This document shows, piece by piece, positions 43,768 to 52,848 of a DNA stretch of 64,000 nucleotides. The notes below the pieces were generated by a model. That model saw only the letters and a program-made list of their open reading frames with translations, had not been told where the DNA came from and did not search any database. This DNA comes from Iamia sp038233075 (GTDB lineage Bacteria > Actinomycetota > Acidimicrobiia > Acidimicrobiales > Iamiaceae): positions 115,816-179,815 of the forward strand of contig JBBSMQ010000002.1 in assembly GCA_038233075.1 (NCBI GenBank), read 5' to 3'. Position numbers and translations under genes: made by a program. Every line of letters starts with the position of its first letter. Within the stretch, counting starts at the first letter, position 1.

Positions 43768-44250
43768 TCACTCCGACCGGCAGTTGCGGCAGCGGCCGTC
43801 GAGCGAGATGGGATGGGCCGACAGCGTGAACCCGAGGCGCTCCCCGAGGTGAGCGGCGAGCGGGGCCAGGGCGTCGTCGTCGAGCTCGATCACGGTGCCG
43901 CACCCTCCGCATATGAGGTGGTGGTGGACGTGGTCGGGATCGGTGGGGTGGTACACGGCACCGCCTGATCCGATGCTGACCCGCTCGATGATGCCATGAT
44001 GCTCGAGGGTGTCGAGGGTCCGGTAGATCGTCGACAGGTGGACGTCGGGGTGGTCGGCTTGGACCAACTCGGCGACGTCCTCCGCGGTGAGGTGGTGATC
44101 TCGGGCGGTCAGAAGGGCGGTGACGATCGCCCGTCGCCCGATCGTCACCCGACCACCATCGGAGCGCAGGACGGCGAGGACGGTTTCGATGCGCTCCGGA
44201 GCGTCGGGGTGAGAGTGGGGCTCGCGATGATGAGGGGACATGGTGGTCAC
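43768..44250 (-). CDS. Fur-family regulator, Zur-like
   Basis: 160 residues. DNA-binding winged helix at about 30-95 (VTIGRRAIVTALLTARDHHLTAEDVAELVQADHP, HLSTIYRTLDTLEHHGII), then the dimer domain with VYHPTDPDHVHHHLICGGCGTVIEL and the structural zinc pair CGGC plus CRNC near the end. The metal-binding His cluster is intact. A His-rich N-terminus (SPHHREPHSHPD) is added. It lies directly downstream of the ArsR gene and divergent from the transporter, so zinc-dependent repression of the uptake genes is likely. The first codon is GTG 44250; ATG 44241 is possible. Confidence 0.87.
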   Translation of the reverse strand: MTTMSPHHREPHSHPDAPERIETVLAVLRSDGGRVTIGRRAIVTALLTARDHHLTAEDVAELVQADHPDVHLSTIYRTLDTLEHHGIIERVSIGSGGAVYHPTDPDHVHHHLICGGCGTVIELDDDALAPLAAHLGERLGFTLSAHPISLDGRCRNCRSE

Positions 44251-44301
44251 CCACTGCCCGATGCATGGCAGCGGTGGCGGCTTCCGGTCGGCACGGCTTC
44301 G

Positions 44302-44901
<600 letters not shown>

Positions 44902-44921
44902 GTCCAACCGGATAGTTGCAA

Positions 44922-44950
44922 TTGACTCGCATCTACTTACGGCTTGCTAT
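44922..44950 (+). promoter_or_regulatory. promoter TTGACT-17-TGCTAT of the metal ABC operon
   Basis: TTGACT (44922-44927) and TGCTAT (44945-44950) are 17 bases apart, and transcription would start only a few bases before ATG 44964. Palindromic ATGCG/GCAT pieces around 44950-44966 and 44885-44905 may bind ArsR or Zur. Inference. Confidence 0.6.
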
Positions 44951-44963
44951 AGCATGCGTCCGC

Positions 44964-45980
44964 ATGAACCTGCTCAAGGAGACATCGTCACTGGCCGGGA
45001 TCGCTCTGATCGTCGCTGTCGCCGCTGTCGGCTGCGGCGGCGACGGCGAGGGGAGTGGATCCGTGGCTGGTGGGGAGGACCGGTTGACGATCGCCACCAC
45101 GGTGGCCCCGATCACGAGCATCGTGGTCAACATCGTGGGGGACCGGGCCGATGTGGAGGGCATCGTCCCGGAGGGTACGAACTCTCACACCTTCGAGCCC
45201 GAACCGAGCGTGGCCGAGCTGCTGTCGGAGGCCGACGTCGTCTACATCAACGGCCTGGTGCTGGAGGAGCCCACCAAGGAGCTGGCTGATCAGAACCTGA
45301 AGGAGGGGGCCGAGGCCGTGGAGCTCGGCACCCTGACGATCCCCGAGGACGAGTACATCTACGACTTCTCGTTCCCGGAGGCGGAGGGCAAGCCCAACCC
45401 GCACCTGTGGACCGATCCGACGCTGGCCCGCAGATACGCGGAGATCGTCAAGGACGACATGTCCGAGCGCGATCCCGACAACGCGGAGTACTACGCGGAG
45501 AACTACGAGGCCTTCTCCGCCCTCATCGACGAGTTCGACACGGCCATGCGCGAGGCCTTCGCCACGATCCCCAAGCGGGAGCTCCTCACCTACCACGACG
45601 CCTACGCCTACTTCGCCGAGACCTACGACTGGGAGGTCATCGGCGCCATCCAGGTCTCGGACTTCGAGGACCCAACCCCCGGAGAGGTGGCGGACCTCAT
45701 CGACCAGGTCAAGGCCGAAGGCGTGCCCGCCATCTTCGGATCCGAGGTCTTCCCGAGCCCCGTGCTCGAGCAGATCGGCCGCGAGGCCGACGTCGAGTAT
45801 GTGGATGAGCTCCGCGACGACGACCTGCCCGGCGAGCCCGGCGACGTCGAGCACTCGTGGCTGGGACTGATGCGCTTCGACTACATCACCATGACCGACG
45901 CCCTCGGCGGGAATGCCTCGGCCCTCGAGGCCTTCGAGCTGCGCAACGTCGCCCCCGACGAGGCGACGTACCCGCAATGA
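44964..45980 (+). CDS. metal ABC transporter substrate-binding lipoprotein (ZnuA/TroA-like)
   Basis: 338 residues. Signal peptide with lipobox VAAVGCGG anchors it outside. It binds Zn or Mn with His in GTNSHTFEPEPS (near residue 72), His in KPNPHLWTDP (near 148), His in LTYHDAYAYFAETYDW (near 213) and an acidic residue near FGSEVFPSP. It has the long backbone helix between lobes typical of cluster A-I proteins. Start ATG 44964 fits the promoter; upstream in-frame extension adds no signal features. First gene of a binding protein, ATPase, permease operon with ATGA overlaps. Zinc is favoured because of the Zur and ArsR neighbours. Confidence 0.9.
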   Translation: MNLLKETSSLAGIALIVAVAAVGCGGDGEGSGSVAGGEDRLTIATTVAPITSIVVNIVGDRADVEGIVPEGTNSHTFEPEPSVAELLSEADVVYINGLVLEEPTKELADQNLKEGAEAVELGTLTIPEDEYIYDFSFPEAEGKPNPHLWTDPTLARRYAEIVKDDMSERDPDNAEYYAENYEAFSALIDEFDTAMREAFATIPKRELLTYHDAYAYFAETYDWEVIGAIQVSDFEDPTPGEVADLIDQVKAEGVPAIFGSEVFPSPVLEQIGREADVEYVDELRDDDLPGEPGDVEHSWLGLMRFDYITMTDALGGNASALEAFELRNVAPDEATYPQ

Positions 45981-46771
45981 GACGGGCCGCAGCATCGGAA
46001 CTGGTCCGACTCGACCGTGTCACCTGCGCCTACGGGCCGACGCCCGTGCTGGCCAACGTCGACCTCACCCTGACGGCCGACCAGTTCAGCGGCATCGTCG
46101 GCCCCTCAGGGTCGGGCAAGACCACACTCCTCCGTGTCCTGCTGGGCACCGTGGCGCCCGTCGCCGGCACCGTCGCCCGCCCACCAGGCCTTCGCATCGG
46201 CTACGTCCCTCAGGTCGACGCAATCAACTGGAGCTTCCCGGTCACCGTTGCCGAGTGCGTGCTCATGGCCCGCACCCGCGGCCGGATCCTGCCCTGGCGC
46301 AGCCGCGAGGAGCACGCCCAGGTGGGCGAGATCCTCGCCCGCCTCGGCATCGAGCACCTGGCCGGGCGACACATCCGCGAGCTGTCCGGCGGCCAGCAGC
46401 AGCGGGTCTTCATCGCCCGGGCCCTGCTGGGCGAACCCCAGCTCCTGCTCATGGACGAGCCGACCTCGGGAGTCGACGTACGCACCCGCCACGAGGTCCT
46501 CCACCTTCTGGACGACCTCCACCACGACGGGCTCGCCATCGTGTTGACGACCCACGACCTCAACGGCATGGCTGCCCACCTCCCCCACCTGGTGTGTCTC
46601 AACACCGAAGTGATCGGCCAGGGCCCGCCGAGCGAGGTTCTCACCCCCGGGATCCTCGAACGCACCTACGGCGCACCGATGGAGGTCCTCGAACACGCCG
46701 GCATGCCGATGGTGCTCGACCGCTACCAGCCGGCCGAGAACGTCGTCGCCTTCCGGAAGACTGGGGCCTGA
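45977..46771 (+). CDS. metal ABC transporter ATPase (ZnuC/MntB-like)
   Basis: 264-residue ATPase: Walker A GPSGSGKTTLLR near residue 37, Q-loop YVPQVDAINWSFP, signature ELSGGQQQRVFIARALLG, Walker B LLLMDEPTSGVD, H-loop VLTTHDLNGMAAH. The sequence FPVTVAECVLM is typical of Zn/Mn importers. The C-terminal tail is MEVLEHAGMPMVLDRYQPAENVV. It overlaps the binding-protein stop by ATGA and the permease start by TGATG. Confidence 0.92.
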   Translation: MRRAAASELVRLDRVTCAYGPTPVLANVDLTLTADQFSGIVGPSGSGKTTLLRVLLGTVAPVAGTVARPPGLRIGYVPQVDAINWSFPVTVAECVLMARTRGRILPWRSREEHAQVGEILARLGIEHLAGRHIRELSGGQQQRVFIARALLGEPQLLLMDEPTSGVDVRTRHEVLHLLDDLHHDGLAIVLTTHDLNGMAAHLPHLVCLNTEVIGQGPPSEVLTPGILERTYGAPMEVLEHAGMPMVLDRYQPAENVVAFRKTGA

Positions 46772-47661
46772 TGGACGAGCTCCTACGACCGTTCGAGTTC
46801 GAGTTCTTTCGGAACGGCCTCGTCGTCGCCACCTTCGCTGGCGCTCTGTGCGGCCTCGTCGGCGTCTATGTGGTCCTCAAGGGCATGAGCTACATCGGCC
46901 ACGGCCTGTCCCACGCCATCTTCGGAGGCTTCGCCGCCAGCGCCCTGCTCGGCATCAACTTCGCCCTCGGCGCCGGCGTCTGGGGCGTCGCCTCGGCCCT
47001 GATGATCAACAGCGTCACCCGCCGCCGCCTCATCGGTGCCGACGCTGCGATCGGCGTCATCACGACCGCATCCTTCGCCCTCGGCCTCACCCTGTTCGCC
47101 CTCTTCGGCCGGCGCGGCCGCAGCTTCGACGCCGCCCTCTTCGGAAGCATCCTCGGCGTCGCACGCGAAGACGTCTGGGCCATCATCGCCGTCACCGCCG
47201 TGGTCGCCCTCGTCGTCTTCTTCGGCTACCGCCAGCTCCTCTTCACCACCTTCGACCCCGAGGTCGCCGAAGCCTCCGGCGTTCGCACCGCCCGCATCGA
47301 CGCCCTCTTGATGGTGGTGCTCGCCACCTCGATCCTGGCCACCATGCAGGTCCTCGGCGTCACCCTCATCGCTGCCAGCCTCGTCATCCCCGCCACCATC
47401 GCCCGCATGCTCACCAACTCCTTCAGCCGCATGCTGCTACTCGCCACCGCCATCGGCGCCATCACCGGCTTCGTGGGCATGAACCTCAGCTACCACCTCG
47501 ACGTGCAGTCAGGCCCATCGATCGTGCTCGTCGGCGCGGCGTTGTTCTTCGCAGTGTTCATGGTGACCGGCACCCGCGGATTGCGACGGACCGTCGGGCT
47601 CGACCAGAATGCCGCGCAACCGGCGACGGCGCCGCCGCGCCCCGCGACGACGTCCCCGTGA
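46771..47661 (+). CDS. metal ABC transporter permease (ZnuB/TroC-like)
   Basis: 296-residue permease of the ABC-3 family with about eight membrane helices. Conserved pieces: FRNGLVVATFAGALCGLVGVYVVLKGMSYIGHGLSHAIFGG, RRRLIGADAAIGVITTASFALGL, LLMVVLATSILATMQVLGVTLIAASLVIPATIARMLT. It carries the 57-residue segment (GSILGVAREDVWAIIAVTAV onward) that the decayed copy at 40471 has lost, so it is the functional version. Its stop overlaps the GTG of the next gene. Confidence 0.92.
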   Translation: MDELLRPFEFEFFRNGLVVATFAGALCGLVGVYVVLKGMSYIGHGLSHAIFGGFAASALLGINFALGAGVWGVASALMINSVTRRRLIGADAAIGVITTASFALGLTLFALFGRRGRSFDAALFGSILGVAREDVWAIIAVTAVVALVVFFGYRQLLFTTFDPEVAEASGVRTARIDALLMVVLATSILATMQVLGVTLIAASLVIPATIARMLTNSFSRMLLLATAIGAITGFVGMNLSYHLDVQSGPSIVLVGAALFFAVFMVTGTRGLRRTVGLDQNAAQPATAPPRPATTSP

Positions 47662-48368
47662 TCGCGGCGGCCTGTGAATCCGTCGACGAGGACGCCACCG
47701 ACTTCGGCACCGAGGCACACCTCGCCGCGCTGGATGCATCCGTGGCCAGCATCTGCGGGGACCGACCTCTCCTCCTCGGCGCCCACTCGATGGGCAGCAC
47801 GCTGGCCCTGCGCTGGGCGACGAGGCACCCTGGGCGCGTGCGCCGCATCGTCTGCATCGGAGCGCCCGTGTGGTCATCGCGCCGTGAAGCTGTCGATGCT
47901 CTGGGCGCGACCGGGCCGATGGCGCGAGCTCTCCTTCACGATGAGCGGGTCGCCAAGAAGCTCTGCAAGCTGAGCTGCGCGCACCGGACGCTTGCCGGGT
48001 GGGCCGCGGCGACCGTGGCGCCCCGATGGCCCGTGCCCATCGCGCGACAGGCCAGCCTGCACACCTGGAAGGCCTACGAGCAGACCGTCCACCAGCAGGT
48101 CCTCCACGAGGACTGGCAGATCCTGTTCGAACAGCTCGACCGGGCCTCCGTCCCGGTCACCCTGTGCTGGGGGTCCAGTGACTCGATCGGCGATGTCGAC
48201 TACGCCGAACAGGTGGCGTCGAACCTCGCCGGTGTCGAGGTCCGGCGGATCCCCGGCGCAGACCACACCCTCCCCGCGGCGCGGCCCGAGCTGGTTCCCG
48301 CTCTGCTGGAGAGAGCGGGAGACGGAGTTCTGGCCGAGAGCCGGCCCGCGCTCAGGAGGCTCTCGTAG
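47658..48368 (+). CDS. alpha/beta-hydrolase, apparently N-terminally shortened
   Basis: 236 residues from GTG 47658 (GTGA overlap with the permease). The nucleophile elbow GAHSMGS is near residue 42 and DHTLPAARPELV near the end supplies the catalytic His; DSIGD gives the acid. A full alpha/beta hydrolase has 60-80 residues before the nucleophile elbow, including the HG oxyanion motif, which are absent here. The gene therefore looks like a 5'-truncated hydrolase fused behind the transporter operon, or its start lies in another frame that has been lost. Function uncertain. Confidence 0.6.
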   Translation: MIAAACESVDEDATDFGTEAHLAALDASVASICGDRPLLLGAHSMGSTLALRWATRHPGRVRRIVCIGAPVWSSRREAVDALGATGPMARALLHDERVAKKLCKLSCAHRTLAGWAAATVAPRWPVPIARQASLHTWKAYEQTVHQQVLHEDWQILFEQLDRASVPVTLCWGSSDSIGDVDYAEQVASNLAGVEVRRIPGADHTLPAARPELVPALLERAGDGVLAESRPALRRLS

Positions 48369-48491
48369 GGTTCGACCCGGGCTTGGTCGGGGGTCGGGTC
48401 AGGCTGCGGGTGTGAGGGCGGTGGCGTCGAGGCGCCGAACGACCCATGGTGGTAAGACTTGTTCGATGACCACTCTCGGCGGAGGGCCTTG

Positions 48492-48701
48492 ATGCAGGAC
48501 CGGAGCGGCTCCGACGGCCAGAGGGGTCAGCAGCTCACGCGCCGTGAAGAGATCACGTGGTACGGCCTGGCGGCCGTGACCTATGTGGCGGCCGGCATCG
48601 TCGAGAAGGGTCTCCTCAACTGGATCGTGGGGCCGATCTGGCTCATCGCCTTCGTCTGGTTCGGTCCCCTCCTCACCGACCGAGTTCGTCGGCGACGATG
48701 A
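48492..48701 (+). CDS. small conserved-looking membrane protein
   Basis: 69 residues: a polar N-terminus (RSGSDGQRGQQLTRREEITW) and two membrane helices (YGLAAVTYVAAGIVEKGLLNW and IVGPIWLIAFVWFGPLL) with a basic end. ATG 48492 has GGAGGGC upstream. It overlaps the next gene by ATGA, so they are co-translated and probably work together at the membrane. Confidence 0.75.
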   Translation: MQDRSGSDGQRGQQLTRREEITWYGLAAVTYVAAGIVEKGLLNWIVGPIWLIAFVWFGPLLTDRVRRRR

Positions 48702-49597
48702 GCTGGGCCGCCCATCAGTTCGAGGTCTACGCCGTCCAGGCCCACCTGCCCAAGAAGATGCGAGGCAAGGTCAGCTTCTGGGCGATCTGGCTGGGCGACT
48801 TCACCCCGGACTTCCTGTCGAAGTTCTGGGTGTACGGCATCACGATCAACGGACGTCGCTACGGGGCCAGCATCCCCGAGCAGTGGCATCGCGGGTGGCC
48901 CGGGATGGGCTTCACCCACACCCTCTTCGCCGGCGCGCTGATCGCCGCCGGGCTCTGGCTGTGGAGGCGCAACCGCGCCCTCACGGTCGGCTACCTGCTG
49001 GGGTACGCCGCTCACGCCCTGACCGACGTCAACGACAGCGTGGGCACGATGCTGCTCTTCCCGTTCACGACCCTCAACTGGTCTGCAAGGACCTGGGCCT
49101 ACGCCGCCACCACCGATGGAGGCAAGTACCTCGACGGCGCTGCCTACTACAGCAGCCTGGGGCTGGCCATGGACCTCTTCTGGCTCATCGTCGTCCTCGG
49201 ATCCTGGCGCGTCCTCACCCGCGAGCACTGGCGGACCTCGATCGTCCCCGCCGACCCCCACGTCTGGTCCTGGTTCGCCCGGTTCATGCCCGAGCGCGCC
49301 CTGCTCGCGCTCTACCGCGCCACGTTCTTCTACGGGGTGTGCCGCATGTTCGCCTGGAGCACGTGGGCCCACATCTTCGCCCGGCCAGAGCTCGAGGGCA
49401 TCCCTCGACGGGGTTACCCGTTCGACCTCTCCTGGACCGGGCCATGGTGGTTGGAGGCGCGCTCACTCCCTCACGTCAACCCCCTCATCGTCATCCCGGT
49501 GGCGCTGGTGATGCTCGCCGTCCTCTACTGGGTGATCAGTCGGCTCTGGGAGCCGATGGGCAGGAGAGACCCGGGGGTGGTCGCGGTCGAGGCCTGA
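48698..49597 (+). CDS. membrane-bound metal-dependent hydrolase-like protein (YdjM/DUF457-like)
   Basis: 299 residues with four or five membrane helices. The N-terminal half resembles the LexA-binding/YdjM family: WLGDFTPDFLSKF near residue 30, GMGFTHTLFAGALIAAGLWLWRR near 68 and YAAHALTDVNDSVG near 105, giving the conserved Asp/His set (GD, TH, HxxxD). The second half is less conserved. Function of the family is poorly known. Its 3' end overlaps a converging small gene by 73 bases. Confidence 0.72.
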   Translation: MSWAAHQFEVYAVQAHLPKKMRGKVSFWAIWLGDFTPDFLSKFWVYGITINGRRYGASIPEQWHRGWPGMGFTHTLFAGALIAAGLWLWRRNRALTVGYLLGYAAHALTDVNDSVGTMLLFPFTTLNWSARTWAYAATTDGGKYLDGAAYYSSLGLAMDLFWLIVVLGSWRVLTREHWRTSIVPADPHVWSWFARFMPERALLALYRATFFYGVCRMFAWSTWAHIFARPELEGIPRRGYPFDLSWTGPWWLEARSLPHVNPLIVIPVALVMLAVLYWVISRLWEPMGRRDPGVVAVEA

Positions 49598-49827
49598 GGC
49601 ACCCAGCGGTCGGCTTTGGCAACCGCCTTCTGACCGAGCACCCCGGCGGGATCGAGATCGAGCTCACGAAGGAACGCCACCGTGCGCGCGTCCCGACCGA
49701 CCAAGCTGGGCGGCTGGACCAGCCCCACCGAGGCGAGGAGACGATGCACCGGCGCCTTGGCCGCTGCCGCGACCAGCACGGCCTGGGCGACATGCGCTTC
49801 CGCGTTGCTCAAGCAGTTCATGCACAT
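49525..49827 (-). CDS. small conserved protein with N-terminal CxxC
   Basis: 100 residues. The start CMNCLSNAEAHVAQAVLVAAA has a CxxC pair in the first five residues, followed by helices (APVHRLLASVGL, DARTVAFLRELDLDPAGVLGQKAV). Composition is coding-like in this frame only. A -10-like TAGTGT lies six bases before the ATG, with no ribosome-binding site: a leaderless gene. It overlaps the end of the converging 48698 gene by 73 bases. CxxC might bind metal or act in redox; function unknown. Confidence 0.55.
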   Translation of the reverse strand: MCMNCLSNAEAHVAQAVLVAAAAKAPVHRLLASVGLVQPPSLVGRDARTVAFLRELDLDPAGVLGQKAVAKADRWVPQASTATTPGSLLPIGSQSRLITQ

Positions 49828-49931
49828 ACCAGGACACTAGGACCGTCGGCTCGCGGGCGCGCTGGGCATCGCCCCCGGAAGCCCCGATCCGCCCGACAGG
49901 TCGCACGGCTAGCTGAGGGCCGGGGGTGCTC

Positions 49932-51344
49932 TCAGGGCAGGAGGAGGGCGCCGTCGAGCGCGGCGAGGAGGGGCCCGGCGAGGAGTCCGAGGGCGACGGT
50001 CGCCACGGCGGCGACGGCCACCGCCCGGGCGGCCCACTGGCCGAGCACCGGTGCCGGGCGGGGGGAGGTGTCGAAGGCCAGGGGTGCGATGACGCGCAGG
50101 TAGTAGAAGAGCGAGAGCACGGTGTTGGCCACGGCCAGAGCGGCGAGCCAGGCGTAGCCGCCGTCGATGGTGGCGGTGAACAGGGTGAGCTTGCCCACGA
50201 AGCCGCCCAGGGGCGGGATCCCCACCAGTGAGAGCAGGGACACCACCAGGGCCACGGCCAACCACGGGTGGGTCGAGGCCAGACCTCGGTAGTCGGCGAG
50301 TGCCGTGCGGCCCCGGAGCTCGGTGACCACGGCGAAGGCGGCGGTGGTGGCCGAGGCGTAGGCGGCCAGGCAGATGACGAGCGAGGGCAGCGCCATGACG
50401 GCCCGGTCGATGACCACGATGGCCATCAGGGCGTAGCCGGCCTGGGACACCGACGACCACCCGAGCAGCCGGCGCAGGTCGTCCTGCCAGAGGGCAAGCA
50501 GGTTGCCGACGGTCATGGTCACCGCGGCGAGCACGGCGATGAGCGGCCGCCACCCGACGACGTCGGCGGGCAGGACCTGGAGCACCCGGACCAGGGCCAC
50601 CAGGGCACCGACCTTGGGGACGACGGTGAGGAAGGCGGCGGAGGGGGCAGGTGAGCCCTGGGCCACGTCGGGCACCCAGATGTGGGCGGGCACGGCGCCG
50701 ATCTCGAAGCCCAGGCCGACGGCCAGGCAGACGACCACGGCCACCATGGCCACGGGATCGGCCCCGGCGGCGAGGGCGGAGGCGGTGTCGGCCAGGTTGG
50801 TGGTCCCGGTGCTGCCGTAGAGGATCACCACCCCGATCAACAGCACGGCGTTGGTGAGCGCCCCAATGAGGAAGTACCGCATGCCGGCCTCGACCGCGGC
50901 GGGCGAAGCCCGGTGGTAGGCGGCCAGCGTGTACCCGGTCACCGACACGAGCAGCATGCCGACGACGATCTCCATGGTGTCGGCGGCACCGGCGAGGACC
51001 ATGGCGCCGGCGGCGGAGAACAACATGACCGCGGGGTACTCGCCCCGACGGGGGTCGGTGCGGAACCACTCGGCGCTGAGCAGGAGGCAGGCCAGGGTCA
51101 CCGCAGCGATGATGAGCTCTGCCCCCTGGGTGGCCCCATCGAGGGCCCAGGCCCGGTCGAAGGTCAGCTGCTGGTCAGCTCCCCGGGCCAGCCCGAGGCT
51201 GATCCCGGCCGAGGCCAGCACCGCGAGGGCGGCCACCGGCGTGGTGATCCACTGGCGGTCGCGACCGGTGAACGACGCGACCAGCACCACGGCGACGGCG
51301 CCGAGGACGAGGGCGATCTCAGGGGCGAGGTGGCCGACGTCCAC
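49932..51344 (-). CDS. nuoN: NuoN-like antiporter subunit
   Basis: 470 residues, about 14 membrane helices, last gene of the Nuo-like operon. It matches NuoN overall (VPAHIWVPDVAQGSPAPSAAFLTVVPKVGA, GIPPLGGFVGK). Two residues usually essential in proton-pumping NuoN are changed: the helix-5 Glu (usual LGLELLS) reads VGMLLVS and the helix-7 Lys (usual FKIAAVPFH) reads FEIGAVPAH. The later Lys in PKVGA and GKLTLF remain. These changes suggest an unusual ion path. GTG start three bases after the nuoM stop. Confidence 0.85.
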   Translation of the reverse strand: MDVGHLAPEIALVLGAVAVVLVASFTGRDRQWITTPVAALAVLASAGISLGLARGADQQLTFDRAWALDGATQGAELIIAAVTLACLLLSAEWFRTDPRRGEYPAVMLFSAAGAMVLAGAADTMEIVVGMLLVSVTGYTLAAYHRASPAAVEAGMRYFLIGALTNAVLLIGVVILYGSTGTTNLADTASALAAGADPVAMVAVVVCLAVGLGFEIGAVPAHIWVPDVAQGSPAPSAAFLTVVPKVGALVALVRVLQVLPADVVGWRPLIAVLAAVTMTVGNLLALWQDDLRRLLGWSSVSQAGYALMAIVVIDRAVMALPSLVICLAAYASATTAAFAVVTELRGRTALADYRGLASTHPWLAVALVVSLLSLVGIPPLGGFVGKLTLFTATIDGGYAWLAALAVANTVLSLFYYLRVIAPLAFDTSPRPAPVLGQWAARAVAVAAVATVALGLLAGPLLAALDGALLLP

Positions 51345-51347
51345 GGC

Positions 51348-52844
51348 TCAGCGGACCCCGAAGGCGCTGACGATGGCCTCGCTGCTCGGGGTCAGCAGAT
51401 CGAGCAGCCAGGTCGGCCACACCCCGATGACCACGACGAGGACGAGCAGCGGGAGGAGGGCCAAGGCCTCCCGCGGCCCGAGGTCGACGAAGCCGCGCAG
51501 CCGTGCCGGAAGGTCGCCGAAGAACAGCTTCTGCACCATCTGGAGGAACAGGGCCGCGGTGATGAGCACCCCGAGCAGCGCCATCGCGGCAGCCCAGGGG
51601 TAGACGGAGAAGGTCCCGACGAAGATCTGGACCTCGGCCACGAACCCGGCCAGGCCGGGCAGGCCCAAGCTGGCGAAGGCGGCCAGGGTGGCGGCGCCCG
51701 TGAGCTTGGGGGCGGTGCCGGCCAGGCCGCCGTAGTGGTCCATGTCGTAGTCCTGGGTGCGGGTCCAGAACGACCCGGCCACGAGGAAGAGGGCGCCGGT
51801 GATGAGGCCGTGGGCGACCATCTCGACCGTCGCCCCGGTGAGGGCCAGGCGGCGCCCGGCCTCTTCCCCGGAGCCCAGCGCCCCGGCCACGGCGATGCCG
51901 AGCACGGCGTAGCCCATGTGGTTCACCGAGGTGTAGGCGATGCGGCGCTTGAGGTCGGTCTGGCCCAGGGCGACGAGGGCGCCGTAGATGATGCTCAGTA
52001 GGGCGAAGCCCACGAGGACCGGTGCGTAGGTCTCGAAGGTGGCGCGCATCATCGAGAGCGGGATGCGGATCATCCCGAAGGTGCCCATCTTGAGCAGGAC
52101 CCCGGCCAGGATGGCCGAGGCCGGACCGGGGGCGTTGACGTGGGCCGGCGGCAGCCAGGTGTGGACCGGCACCAGCGGCGTCTTCACCGCGAGCCCCACG
52201 AGGATGGCCAGCAGGGCCAGACCGGCGGTGGCGCCCCGTCCGGCCAGGGGCTGGGTGGCGATGAGCACCCGCATGTCGAAGGTGAGCGGGTCGGTCTGGA
52301 GGTAGAGGGCGAGGAACCCCAGGAGCATGACCAGCGATCCGGCCAGGGTGTAGAGGAAGAACTTGAGCGCCGCGGCCCGGGCCTCGCCGTGACCCCACCG
52401 CCCGATCAGGAAGTACATCCCGACCAGGCTCAGGTCGAAGAACACGTAGAACAGCAGCAGGTCGATGGAGAGGAACACCCCCAGTGACACCGCTTCGAGG
52501 AAGAGGAACCAGGCCCGGTACTGGCGGTGTCGACCCATGAGGTCCACCGGGTAGGAGACGGCCACCACGAAGACCAGGGCCGACAGCAGGGCCAGGGCGA
52601 GGGAGATGCCGTCGACCCCCAGGCGCCAGCCCACGCCGAGGGTGGGGATCCAATCGGTCTCCTCGACCAGCTGGAACGGCTGCGTGCCACCAGTGTCGTA
52701 GCGGATCCACGTCCCCACGAGCAGGACCAGGGGCACGGCGCTGGCCACGACAGCGACGATGCGGGTGGTGGCCTCGCCCCAGCTGCGTCCCAGCACCAGC
52801 GCGGCAGCTGCGACGGCGGGGACGAGGATGGCAGCGGTCAGCAC
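51348..52844 (-). CDS. nuoM: NuoM-like antiporter subunit
   Basis: 498 residues, about 14 membrane helices. Key features: FYVFFDLSLVGMYFLIGRWG (Asp at the place of the usual Glu in helix 5), LVGLAVKTPLVPVHTWLPPAHVNAPGPASAILAGVLLKMGTFG with the conserved Lys residues, and LPGLAGFVAEVQIF. GTG start with GGAGA upstream and four bases after the nuoL stop. Pumps or exchanges ions as part of a complex I-like membrane arm. Confidence 0.9.
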   Translation of the reverse strand: MLTAAILVPAVAAAALVLGRSWGEATTRIVAVVASAVPLVLLVGTWIRYDTGGTQPFQLVEETDWIPTLGVGWRLGVDGISLALALLSALVFVVAVSYPVDLMGRHRQYRAWFLFLEAVSLGVFLSIDLLLFYVFFDLSLVGMYFLIGRWGHGEARAAALKFFLYTLAGSLVMLLGFLALYLQTDPLTFDMRVLIATQPLAGRGATAGLALLAILVGLAVKTPLVPVHTWLPPAHVNAPGPASAILAGVLLKMGTFGMIRIPLSMMRATFETYAPVLVGFALLSIIYGALVALGQTDLKRRIAYTSVNHMGYAVLGIAVAGALGSGEEAGRRLALTGATVEMVAHGLITGALFLVAGSFWTRTQDYDMDHYGGLAGTAPKLTGAATLAAFASLGLPGLAGFVAEVQIFVGTFSVYPWAAAMALLGVLITAALFLQMVQKLFFGDLPARLRGFVDLGPREALALLPLLVLVVVIGVWPTWLLDLLTPSSEAIVSAFGVR

Positions 52845-52848
52845 GGAG

